From the NCBI GenBank assembly GCA_938029725.1, contig CALHGE010000080.1, positions 1 through 34,174 on the forward strand: a stretch of DNA of 34,174 nt. The letters are read 5' to 3'. The notes under the pieces are model-generated. The model had not been told where the DNA came from and searched no databases. It saw only the letters and a program-made list of their open reading frames with translations. The stretch is from an uncultured Flavobacteriaceae bacterium (GTDB lineage Bacteria; Bacteroidota; Bacteroidia; Flavobacteriales; Flavobacteriaceae). Within the stretch, counting starts at the first letter, position 1. Each line of letters opens with the position of its first letter. This document shows, piece by piece, positions 8,050-16,189 of this stretch. The position numbers and the translations under genes were made by a program.

Positions 8050-9387
8050 ATGGCCGACGATTTTGATTTATTAGAAACTGATTCTACTTCGAAACAAGAA
8101 AAAGTAGATGTCAATTGGGGCAAGGCAGTAGACCAAATGAAGTCTAAACTTGCCCAAGAAGACGACCCTAATGTACGTCAGAAAATATTGAACGCAACCC
8201 TCGATGATGTCGTGGGCATGGCAGAAACTGATAGAAAGTCATTATTAGATGCCATCAAAGACTTGACGGATTACCAAGATGAGGTAGGAATTATTTTTGA
8301 AAAATTCTCTACCCTAAATGTCAAGGAACAAAAGGTCATTGATGATGCTCAAAACGGATTGGACCGTGCCAAAATTGCTTTGGAAGATGCCGAGAATGTA
8401 AAAGACAATTGGTGGAACAACCTCTGGGGAAGAAAGGCAAAAATTAAAAAACGCCAAACGGAGCTTGAGGCTGCCCAAAAAACAAGAGATGGTGCAGATA
8501 TGAAGGCAAAAGCTATGTTTCAAGAGCGTATTGAAACTGCAGATATTCAAACCTTATTGAATGAGTTATCTTATAAAAGTCAAGCGGCAGTAGGTCGTTT
8601 AAAAACGCGTGAAACGGAAATTAGAGAAGTAGAAGATAAACTTCAGGTTGCCATTGTTGAAGCGAGTAAGAACCATACAAAGGCGCTGGAAAAGAAAAAG
8701 GAGACTGAAGATAAATTGGAAGAACAATATGCGCTGCTAAAGCAATCGCGTCAAGCCCTAGAAGAGGTTTCTGATAAGCAATCGCCGGCCTACTCTGAAG
8801 CTATTGGTAAGGTGACAACTATTGAGCAAAAAGTGGAAGAGCTAGAAGGCTTGAAAAATGCCTACACAACGCTTGCTGCCAGTAAAGACAGTTTTGTGCA
8901 CAAGCATAACCTGACCATTAAAGTATTGACTTCATTACGGAGCAATTTGCAAACACATCGTGCGAAACTAAAGAGTGATACTGACGAGCGGTTGAAATAT
9001 TACGATGGCTATGTTGTCGCATTAAAGGCAAGAACGGACCAAGAATTCGCGGCAATTTTAGAACACTTGGGTGTTAAAACAGATGAACATATTGGCCAGA
9101 CCTTAGCTTCGATGCATACGGCAAGCGCTAAAGCGCGGCAAGATATGATGGATAATATTCCGGTACACGAAAAAGTGATGCAAGGGGTTTACTCTAGTTA
9201 TGCAGAAGCGCTTCAAGAAATTCGAGTGAAGGATTCTGAAATACAAAAGAACTTCGCTGATAGGTACGGTATCGACATGAAAGAAATCTTTGAGGAGTAT
9301 TATGCTACCGATGGCGATGCGCCTGTTCTTGGCGGTGATGACGATGCGCCCGCTCCAGCAGCAGCTGAAGATGACTTATTGGGTTAG
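8050..9387 (+). CDS. Coiled-coil protein of unknown function, first gene of the AAA+ module
   Basis: I do not recognise this 445-residue soluble protein. It has no signal peptide and no membrane span. Long charged heptad-like stretches run about 92-160 and 183-275, and a further helical region about 285-415, so it should form an elongated helical bundle. A short tryptophan-rich patch (DNWWNNLWGRKAK, 119-131) sits between the first helices and could be a membrane- or partner-binding element. The tail (421-445) is acidic and rich in Ala and Pro (GGDDDAPAPAAAEDDLLG), a likely flexible arm. The start ATG follows a 226-bp gap with no clear promoter. The gene precedes an AAA+ ATPase gene cluster. 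A resemblance to TelA-type or PspA/ESCRT-III-type helical proteins is possible in shape only; no family motif was seen. Confidence 0.8.
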   Translation: MADDFDLLETDSTSKQEKVDVNWGKAVDQMKSKLAQEDDPNVRQKILNATLDDVVGMAETDRKSLLDAIKDLTDYQDEVGIIFEKFSTLNVKEQKVIDDAQNGLDRAKIALEDAENVKDNWWNNLWGRKAKIKKRQTELEAAQKTRDGADMKAKAMFQERIETADIQTLLNELSYKSQAAVGRLKTRETEIREVEDKLQVAIVEASKNHTKALEKKKETEDKLEEQYALLKQSRQALEEVSDKQSPAYSEAIGKVTTIEQKVEELEGLKNAYTTLAASKDSFVHKHNLTIKVLTSLRSNLQTHRAKLKSDTDERLKYYDGYVVALKARTDQEFAAILEHLGVKTDEHIGQTLASMHTASAKARQDMMDNIPVHEKVMQGVYSSYAEALQEIRVKDSEIQKNFADRYGIDMKEIFEEYYATDGDAPVLGGDDDAPAPAAAEDDLLG

Positions 9388-9415
9388 GGGCTAGTGCCCT
9401 ATCCTCAAAAAAATC

Positions 9416-9501
9416 GGGCTTGTACAGAATTATCTTTTATAATCAACCCCTTTAGGCGAATTCAGGGGTGTAATTCTGAGCCTAAAATTATAGCGCAAGC
9501 C
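9416..9501 (+). other. structured intergenic RNA/DNA element with competing stems
   Basis: The 161-bp gap between the first two genes of the module contains several inverted repeats. CAGAATTA (9425-9432) pairs with TAATTCTG (9471-9478) in an 8-bp stem. Nested inside, ACCCCT (9446-9451) pairs with AGGGGT (9464-9469). Outside, GGCTTG (9417-9422) pairs with CAAGCC (9496-9501). A competing 7-bp pair, TTTAGGC (9451-9457) with GCCTAAA (9480-9486), cannot form together with the inner stems. GGGCT (9416-9420) can also pair with AGCCC at 9514-9518. There is no U-tract, so a simple terminator is unlikely. An RNA-processing site, attenuator-like switch or differential-stability element would fit. Confidence 0.5.
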
Positions 9502-9548
9502 TTTATCGTAAAAAGCCCATATTAAAACCGAAATCCAACACAATTTAA

Positions 9549-10601
9549 ATGTCCATAAACCAAATCGTTACACCTTTAGATAGCGCTGTTCTCGAAACCA
9601 AAGAACAGTACAAAGTCTATTTCAAGATTGTTGCGCATGCATTTAATGAGCTGGTAGATAGTATTGAGAAAGAAAACATATGTACCGATGCTGAGACAAC
9701 TTTTGTAAAGCAGTATTGTGAATTGTTAACCTACTCCTTGGAAGCATTTCGAATCAAATATCTCTTTGATGATGATGAGAAAATGCGGGTAGATTTAACG
9801 GAATCTGGTTTTCCGAATTATTTAGAATTTCGGTACCTGTATAATGATTTAGCGCTCAAAGAAGAACATGTTAGCAAGCTTCCAGATATTTCTAAAGTGA
9901 AAGCGGAGTTTTTAGAGACTTTACTCAAAGAGAAACAGCCTATTAATGAACGAAAGTTGCATCAAGCTGCATCGGTTATTTACTATGCGTCAGTAGAAAA
10001 AAAATTCATCTATAAGCGTTTTGTTCAAGGTAAAATACTCCCTGTGATGGGCTTAGATGCCGCGCATATGGTGAGTTGGTCTTTTTATGATGTTACTTCT
10101 AACCGGCCTTTTATTTGTTTCATGTATTTTGATTTATACAAGGAAAAAATAGAAGATGTAAAAGATGAAATTTATCTGGTGCTCGATAGCACAGCAGACC
10201 GCGATATGGATATCGATATGATGGCTTATGCTATTGATAAGAAGTTGCCGTATGTGATTCCGAAACGGATTAAAAAGTTAGATTTAGGGCCGCTACATAG
10301 TGTTTTTGCAAAGGATGAATTGGACGTTACGCATGTGATTTTAAAAGCAATTGTAGAGAAGACTTTTGACCTTTCGGCTTATGCTATTTCTCTTCATATT
10401 AGTGAGGCGGTTTCAACTTCAGAGTTTAAAGAAGGTAATTTTTTCAATAAGCAAGTGTTACAAGTTTGGGAAAAGTCAAAACCTAAAAATTATCTGTTTT
10501 GCCCGCACAGGGTAATACAATCGATGTATGACAATATCCCTGAAACCATAAATTCATTAACCGGTAATCCGATTGAAATTTCAAGTATCAAATTAGATTA
10601 A
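9549..10601 (+). CDS. Soluble protein of unknown function in the AAA+ module
   Basis: This is a 350-residue protein with no signal peptide, no membrane segment and no motif I recognise. The N-terminal half (1-170) is mostly helical and charged, including a long run around KVKAEFLETLLKEKQPINER. The second half contains more beta-like stretches (RPFICFMYFDLYK near 195, DEIYLVLDSTADRD near 210) and a conserved-looking NYLFCPHRVIQSMYDNIPET near 317. It starts 161 nt after the coiled-coil gene, across a structured gap, and ends 5 nt before the AAA+ gene, so it is almost certainly cotranscribed with the ATPase and may be its dedicated partner or adaptor. Function unknown. Confidence 0.8.
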   Translation: MSINQIVTPLDSAVLETKEQYKVYFKIVAHAFNELVDSIEKENICTDAETTFVKQYCELLTYSLEAFRIKYLFDDDEKMRVDLTESGFPNYLEFRYLYNDLALKEEHVSKLPDISKVKAEFLETLLKEKQPINERKLHQAASVIYYASVEKKFIYKRFVQGKILPVMGLDAAHMVSWSFYDVTSNRPFICFMYFDLYKEKIEDVKDEIYLVLDSTADRDMDIDMMAYAIDKKLPYVIPKRIKKLDLGPLHSVFAKDELDVTHVILKAIVEKTFDLSAYAISLHISEAVSTSEFKEGNFFNKQVLQVWEKSKPKNYLFCPHRVIQSMYDNIPETINSLTGNPIEISSIKLD

Positions 10602-10606
10602 AACCT

Positions 10607-12568
10607 ATGGAACATAATAGTACATTTCCTATAAAATTATCAGAACTGAACTCGCTTCGTGATGAGGCTACTTCCTATTTAAAGGGCGTACAATGGGAAC
10701 AGGGAGGAAAAGCAAAAGGTCGGGATAAAAGCAAAAAAGAGGAATCCATTTTATTGTATTTGTCCAAAGCAAACGGAACAGAGGTTAACGAAGTTACTTC
10801 AATTTCAAAAACGATTTTGTCATTGAAAAAACGATTGCTTCCTGATTCTGTTGCGATTCCCTTACACTTAAATCGTGCATTATATGCTTTACAAGAAGGC
10901 TTGACTATGGGGGTTTGGTTGAAAGATAGTTATTCCGATGCTTCTGGCTTGTCCACCTTAAATGAAAGAAAGTCTAGCTTAGATGTGGGGCAACGACGCG
11001 AATATGATTCCAAACAACAGACGGCTACTGCTTTCATGTTACACGGTATCGCCTGTCGCGTTTTATTCGATTTAAAACCCATCGCTTCAGACGATTTGAG
11101 TGTGATGAAGAATAAGTTTGCGGGTATTCCGGAGCTTTCAGTGATTTCGCCGCTAAAGGGAGTTTCGTGTATGCTTTTTTATTATGATAAGTATATGAGT
11201 CATCCAGAGATTATAACTTCAGATGAGGAAGTGACCAATTTCACCGTAGTTTTCTTTGAAGCACTAATTTCAGAAATACAACAACGTCTTAGTACTTTTG
11301 AATATACAGAAACCATTACTGACCGCACTTACAAACTTGAAAAAAGTGAGTTCGCAATTTCAGGATGGGAGAATGCTTTCGAAGGTACAGCCATAAGTAT
11401 TGAATTTAATAAAATTCGTTTTGAGGAAATCGTTGGTAACCGTGATGCGAAGCATTTCGCCCGTCGTTTGACTGAACGGATGATGAGTTACGACTTTACG
11501 GCCAAGAAAAATCCATTTCAAGAGCTAGGTGGATTTATGCCTGTTTTTATGGGCTACGGCATTCCTGGAACCGGAAAAAGTATGTTAATTGCAGCAATTG
11601 CTACCAAGTTGAAAGAACAATGCGATGTCTTAGATATTCCTTTTTTATTCCATCCCATGCCAGACACTTTAATATCAACCTTTCAAGGAGGTTCTGCAGA
11701 GAAAATGGTGCAATGGATGAAACCTTTACAAGACCCAACAAAACTCATTTTTGCACCAATCGATGATGCAGAAAATAATTTACAGGAAAGAACCGCTCAA
11801 GGTGTTTCCGCCGGTGTAAAAGAGGTGATTGGTGTCTTTCTAAGGTACACAGAAGGTGCTTATGCTATTAATTACGGCAACAGTGCTATAGGCTTGTTTA
11901 CCAACCTTCCAGAAATGTTAGATAAAGCCGTTATTTCTCGAGTTCAAGGAAGGTTTAAGATTGATGGCGCACGAACAATACCTGATTTTATTGACCAAGA
12001 CTACATCTGGTGGAACAAGTTTGAAAAGACCATGCCAGACTTTGTAAATATGAAAAATCCGGAGAAATACGAATTCTTAAGTGAACAAGGTTTGGCCAAA
12101 AATCTAAGTGAGATTTTGAATCAATCTGAAAAACCTACCGAAGCTAGAGTATTAGATATTTATGAGGAGACCGCCGCAAAACACAAGACCAGTGAACATA
12201 TGTTCTTTGCGGAATTATATAAAAATATTCAAAAATCGTTTCCGTTTTTCTCCTCTAGAGATATTCGAAATATTCAAAGTGCGGTTTCACTACGTTTGAC
12301 AGATTTTGACTTACCTGAAGCGTGGTTCAATGACCCCGCTATTTACTTTAAAAAGGACTACGACACGAAGTTCGGAATGTTGAAGGAGTTGATGAAAGGG
12401 AATATGAAAGGGCTTGATTTTTCTGATATCCGAAGACAAGAAACGGTTCGCTATTTGGATAACGTCGCTACTATTGCAGACACAGACTTTAAGCGAAAAG
12501 TAGCGGGACGTGTACATGATTTGAATATACAATTGGAGGCTAGTAAAATATTTGAGAACGGTAGATAA
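10607..12568 (+). CDS. Classical AAA+ ATPase, core of the unknown module
   Basis: This 653-residue protein has one AAA+ ATPase domain at about 280-480. Walker A is GYGIPGTGKS (316-325, Lys324). An aromatic pore-loop-like FQG lies at 359-361, followed by a helix starting SAEKMVQWM. Walker B is LIFAPIDDAEN (380-390), with Asp-Asp where Asp-Glu is usual. Sensor 1 is TN (432-433) in IGLFTNLPEMLDKAVISRVQ, and Arg445 and Arg449 are arginine-finger candidates. The pore loop suggests threading or remodelling of a protein substrate, as in Vps4/FtsH/ClpX-type motors. The N-terminal 280 residues are helical and unrecognised and probably bind the substrate or partner. The C-terminal 170 residues would contain the AAA lid and an extra helical region. 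It follows the previous gene by 5 nt and overlaps the next by 1 nt (TAATG). Confidence 0.9.
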   Translation: MEHNSTFPIKLSELNSLRDEATSYLKGVQWEQGGKAKGRDKSKKEESILLYLSKANGTEVNEVTSISKTILSLKKRLLPDSVAIPLHLNRALYALQEGLTMGVWLKDSYSDASGLSTLNERKSSLDVGQRREYDSKQQTATAFMLHGIACRVLFDLKPIASDDLSVMKNKFAGIPELSVISPLKGVSCMLFYYDKYMSHPEIITSDEEVTNFTVVFFEALISEIQQRLSTFEYTETITDRTYKLEKSEFAISGWENAFEGTAISIEFNKIRFEEIVGNRDAKHFARRLTERMMSYDFTAKKNPFQELGGFMPVFMGYGIPGTGKSMLIAAIATKLKEQCDVLDIPFLFHPMPDTLISTFQGGSAEKMVQWMKPLQDPTKLIFAPIDDAENNLQERTAQGVSAGVKEVIGVFLRYTEGAYAINYGNSAIGLFTNLPEMLDKAVISRVQGRFKIDGARTIPDFIDQDYIWWNKFEKTMPDFVNMKNPEKYEFLSEQGLAKNLSEILNQSEKPTEARVLDIYEETAAKHKTSEHMFFAELYKNIQKSFPFFSSRDIRNIQSAVSLRLTDFDLPEAWFNDPAIYFKKDYDTKFGMLKELMKGNMKGLDFSDIRRQETVRYLDNVATIADTDFKRKVAGRVHDLNIQLEASKIFENGR

Positions 12569-13818
12569 TGGAGAAACTAAGAGCAGCAGGTTTATTTGGT
12601 AGTTCGTTGACAACCCTTTCTGGGTCGTTGGCCAGGCGCTATAATGAATGCCTCAAAATGTTGGGTGTAAAACCAACCAAGCTCAAAACCTTTTCTATTG
12701 ATGGCATGGGTTGGAGCCCTGAATTGGCTGTGGAAAAAAAAGACAACTATTATTTAAATACGGGTCAAGCCAATGTGAATGCTATTATTATTTCACCACA
12801 ACAGAAAGACAAACCAGTGCATATGCCATCGCATAGTTTTGACCGCGATGTGATGAAAGCTGTTTTTGCCGCATATGGCCGAGAGATTCGTGATATTACG
12901 AAAGATTCAGCCTTAGTGCTTCATCTCGATCAAAAAATTGATGCATTTTTTGAGCCTTTTGATTTATTGCGTTATGATAAAATAGAAGTCACTTTTGCCG
13001 TATTGCATGACTTGGATAAAAAGCAAATGGAGCAGCAAGCTTTTATCAATTTTTTCAATCGAGATAATAATTTTATCGATAGAGATGTACACAATCACCT
13101 ACTTAATTCCGCCAAAGAATATGGCGATTTGAGAGGGCGAAAATTAAAATTGGATCCCATTCAACTTAAAGTAAGCTCTTTTTATACAAGAGCCTTTGGG
13201 GGTGTTTTTGTAATGAAAAGCTTTGTCAATAAAATCTTAATTTTTGAAGATGAAAAAGTATTCAAAAGCGCGATTAATGATTCTGCCCATGATGTAATGC
13301 TGTTTCATAAAGACCATGATGAATTGATAGATGCTTTGGTCAGCAATATGATTCTTAGAAAAGATTTTAAAGGGGCCATGCGCACGCCAAGATATGACCG
13401 TATAAAAAAGCATGTCTTTGTTGAGGAAACGAAAAAAACAGAACACGCCTTAAGTGAGATATTGGACAGCCATTTTCTATTTAAAAAGTACTTGCACAAA
13501 CTCCCCATTGAAGTTCAAAAAAAAATATCAGGTGTAGAGTTGTATTATCAAAGACTTATTGTAGATAAAAATCTCAAGATAAAAGAATATGTCGATGCTC
13601 ATTTTGTCAAGGTCTTGCATGAACCCCATCCTTCCTTAAAGGAGGAAGAAGAGGAGTTGGCTTGGAAATTACTATCTAAAATAGTTCCAAAAGACCCCGT
13701 GCATTTATATTGGTATAATAAAGAGCAGTTTTATAACTTCTACAATAGTTGGAGGCCTGATTATCAAGATTGGGTAATAGAGGAAATATTAGAAAACAAT
13801 CAAAAACAAGGCCTATGA
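12568..13818 (+). CDS. Soluble protein of unknown function downstream of the AAA+ gene
   Basis: I recognise no domain in this 416-residue protein. It has no signal peptide and no membrane span. The N-terminal portion contains IDGMGWSPELAVEKKDNYYL (44-63) and a likely alpha/beta region around NAIIISPQQKDKPVHMPSHS (73-92). The centre is rich in hydrophobic beta-like stretches (DPIQLKVSSFYTRAFGGVFV near 197-216). The C-terminal third is helical and charged. The start overlaps the AAA+ stop by 1 nt and its end overlaps the next gene by 4 nt, so it is translated as part of one polycistron. Strict coupling to the ATPase suggests a stoichiometric partner. Confidence 0.8.
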   Translation: MEKLRAAGLFGSSLTTLSGSLARRYNECLKMLGVKPTKLKTFSIDGMGWSPELAVEKKDNYYLNTGQANVNAIIISPQQKDKPVHMPSHSFDRDVMKAVFAAYGREIRDITKDSALVLHLDQKIDAFFEPFDLLRYDKIEVTFAVLHDLDKKQMEQQAFINFFNRDNNFIDRDVHNHLLNSAKEYGDLRGRKLKLDPIQLKVSSFYTRAFGGVFVMKSFVNKILIFEDEKVFKSAINDSAHDVMLFHKDHDELIDALVSNMILRKDFKGAMRTPRYDRIKKHVFVEETKKTEHALSEILDSHFLFKKYLHKLPIEVQKKISGVELYYQRLIVDKNLKIKEYVDAHFVKVLHEPHPSLKEEEEELAWKLLSKIVPKDPVHLYWYNKEQFYNFYNSWRPDYQDWVIEEILENNQKQGL

Positions 13819-14333
13819 CACTGGAAATCATCGTATTTATCGGAGCTATCCTTTTCGGAATAGTTTGGTATTGGAGAGAGTCGAAAAGTAACAAACTCTA
13901 TCGTTTGGCGAATAAAATCACCCATGCAAAAGACTTGCAAATGAAGTCTAATAATCGAAAGGGATTCATTCACCAACAGCCCTTTTTGTTACGCCTTGTG
14001 TGGGTCACCTTTTTGTTTGCAGTAGGGGCCGGTATAGTTACTTTTGTGACACCCATCAACGTATTTTTTATTCAGTATTTCGCCTCTGCAATAGTGGCTA
14101 CTTTGATTGGAAGTTATATCGCATCGGCGGTCATCTTCGCTAGAGAGAGTACCAGTAAAGAGCGTATCGAAAAGGCGTTTCATAAGGGGAAAGACTACGT
14201 AGAAGATTTGGTAGATGGAGATGAAGAGGGAATTGAAAAACCCGAGGCTCAAGAAACTATTCAGGCAGAACCTGCAACGGAGGCTAAAAAATCGGCCAGA
14301 GACCGATTCAAGGATAAGGGGATGATAAAATAG
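13815..14333 (+). CDS. Small three-TM membrane protein of the AAA+ module
   Basis: I start this gene at the ATG at 13815, which forms an ATGA overlap with the previous stop. A longer reading from 13770 would extend 45 nt into the upstream gene. The product is 172 residues with hydrophobic segments at about 2-20, 57-79 and 82-109, so it probably spans the inner membrane three times. The remaining C-terminal 60 residues are hydrophilic, acidic (DLVDGDEEGIEKPEAQE) and end in a basic stretch (SARDRFKDKGMIK). No family is recognised. It may anchor the soluble AAA+ components at the membrane. Confidence 0.8.
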   Translation: MTLEIIVFIGAILFGIVWYWRESKSNKLYRLANKITHAKDLQMKSNNRKGFIHQQPFLLRLVWVTFLFAVGAGIVTFVTPINVFFIQYFASAIVATLIGSYIASAVIFARESTSKERIEKAFHKGKDYVEDLVDGDEEGIEKPEAQETIQAEPATEAKKSARDRFKDKGMIK

Positions 14334-14492
14334 GAAACAAAAACTATAAAAGAATAGCCTCATTGAGAACAATAGGATTGCATTGTAGTAATCTTAAGGG
14401 CTGGTAAACAGGTGTGGTATTTTTTATGGATTTGAGGCATTTCTTCGTCGCGAAAAGTTTCTCGCAATAACAAATTACAAATTAAGAACATC

Positions 14493-16169
14493 ATGATAAA
14501 AGCATATTATCAAAAAGGAAAAAAGCAAAAGCGTATTGTCATTTTAGGCGGTATCATATTGATTTTATTGTTGTTCTTTCTTCGAGATGACTACCAGCCT
14601 GTATTGCTATTTTTGAGAAAATATATATTCATTATTCTTTTAGGGATCGGTTTTTTGTGGTTCACGCTTACTAAATTTAGAAGTGCTGCAAGTTCTGGCA
14701 AACGCATGCTGATATTAGTAGGGATAGCTGCTTTTTTTGCAACACTTTGGTTCTTCGGGTGGAAACTACATCTGTACAACTACATGCAGACCTATAATGT
14801 TTACAAAAATCTAAATTTAGAGGAATTAGATGAGCTCCCTTTGACTCAAAATGAGCGAATTCAGCCGTTTAATAATATCGTAACAATGGCCTATGAATCG
14901 GTTGGAGAGACGCAAGAAGTTTCTTTGCCGCAGCTGGTTCGTGTTGACAGTACTAATCAATGGACCATGGCGGTACAGCCGGCTAAAGAATATACCTGGC
15001 AACGGATGAATGATAATACAGAGGAGATTTTTATGGTAGAAAGTACATCGCCTTTCCCTAGATTTTCAAACGAAAATCGCGTACCAGTTACTTTTTCGAT
15101 CGGAGAATCCTTAGCCTTTAGTCGAAATACGTATAATGCGGTGGTGCAGCGCTTTAATATTATTCAACTCTTAACCATGGAACCTAGCGACGTTTTCTAT
15201 ATGAAAAATGACGAAGATAAATGGGTACAGGTGGTAAATTTGATCAAGTGGAAAGGTTTTCTTTTCCCCTATCCCACCTATGGTGGAGTAATGGTGGTCG
15301 ATTCTGGAGAACATGATATCAACGATTATATGGAACGTATTACCATAGGAAAGGGAACCTATATTGCTCCTGAAGAAATTAAGAACCATCCTTATTTAAA
15401 AGGACAGAATACAGTAGCCGAACGAATTTCGCAATTACAGGCGCAATCGCTGCAATTCTTAGGGGGGTTCACAGACCCGCTGCCCTGGAATATGAAAACT
15501 GCGGTAAAAATTCCAGAGTTGGCTGAGGACCAAAACCAACAGCCCTACGTAACCGATTTCGATTTCGAAGGCATGAAAACAGATGCTGTTGACGGACTTT
15601 ATCATTGGTTCGGCTTAGAGCCGATTGGTGATGAACGAACGAGTTTGGCCTTTAGTGTTATGATTCCTGCTGACGGAACGCAAAAGCTCTATTACTACAA
15701 TCATGCGGCAAAAAAAGAAGGTTATGCGGGCGTTTCTGCAATGCCGCTGAAGGTGATAGAATCGCGAAAAGAATATGACTGGTCAGTAAATAAGCCAGTA
15801 GAGTTTCGCCCATTTATTAAGCACATTGCTGGTAAAAAACGTCTATTTGTTATCGGTACCGTGGCTGCAGTTCGGGATAACGGTAAACAATTCGATGGTG
15901 CCGCAACGCCTGATTTAGCCCTGGTCGATGCCGAATACCGCGACGTCATTTGGATTGATGCCAAGCACCCTTCAAAATGGACCACAACAATCTTAGATCA
16001 GTTAGGAGAAACATGGAAAGCGTCTGAAAACCTAACCGACGCACAACTCTATCCTACTAAAAATGATCTGGATATGAAACAAGGCTCTAAAATGGAATCG
16101 ATACCCGTCATCGAGGCCGATTCGACTGCAACAAAAGCGGTTGAAGTACTTCTAGATAGTTTGAATTAG
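14493..16169 (+). CDS. Three-TM protein with a large extracytoplasmic domain, last gene of the AAA+ module
   Basis: This 558-residue protein has three hydrophobic segments at about 14-30, 38-60 and 71-90, then about 465 soluble residues. With a basic N-terminus (YYQKGKKQKR) facing the cytoplasm, three spans would place the big domain in the periplasm. That domain has alternating beta-like and loop segments, with many aromatic residues (WKGFLFPYPTYGGVMVVDSG near 252-271, AFSVMIPADGTQKLYYYNHA near 387-406), and no motif I recognise. A 159-nt gap with no strong terminator separates it from the small membrane gene, so it could be part of the same transcript or use its own promoter: TATTTTTTA near 14420 matches 7 of 8 bases of the -7 consensus. 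It ends 20 nt before the convergent TraB-like gene. Membership of the module is inferred from strand and position. Confidence 0.75.
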   Translation: MIKAYYQKGKKQKRIVILGGIILILLLFFLRDDYQPVLLFLRKYIFIILLGIGFLWFTLTKFRSAASSGKRMLILVGIAAFFATLWFFGWKLHLYNYMQTYNVYKNLNLEELDELPLTQNERIQPFNNIVTMAYESVGETQEVSLPQLVRVDSTNQWTMAVQPAKEYTWQRMNDNTEEIFMVESTSPFPRFSNENRVPVTFSIGESLAFSRNTYNAVVQRFNIIQLLTMEPSDVFYMKNDEDKWVQVVNLIKWKGFLFPYPTYGGVMVVDSGEHDINDYMERITIGKGTYIAPEEIKNHPYLKGQNTVAERISQLQAQSLQFLGGFTDPLPWNMKTAVKIPELAEDQNQQPYVTDFDFEGMKTDAVDGLYHWFGLEPIGDERTSLAFSVMIPADGTQKLYYYNHAAKKEGYAGVSAMPLKVIESRKEYDWSVNKPVEFRPFIKHIAGKKRLFVIGTVAAVRDNGKQFDGAATPDLALVDAEYRDVIWIDAKHPSKWTTTILDQLGETWKASENLTDAQLYPTKNDLDMKQGSKMESIPVIEADSTATKAVEVLLDSLN

Positions 16170-16189
16170 CACGAATTTTCATCAAAATT

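Noticed and set aside
8050..9387. Toxic-anion-resistance (TelA) protein
   Set aside because: Only the general helical character agrees. I could not see the conserved TelA segments, so naming it would be a guess.
13770..13814. Longer start for the small membrane protein
   Set aside because: It would overlap the upstream gene by 49 nt and add a hydrophilic stretch. The ATG at 13815 forms the usual ATGA overlap.
8050..16169. Known phage-defence or toxin-antitoxin system
   Set aside because: No nuclease, TIR, reverse transcriptase, protease or toxin motifs were seen, and there is no adjacent integrase or tRNA. Defence remains possible but is unsupported.
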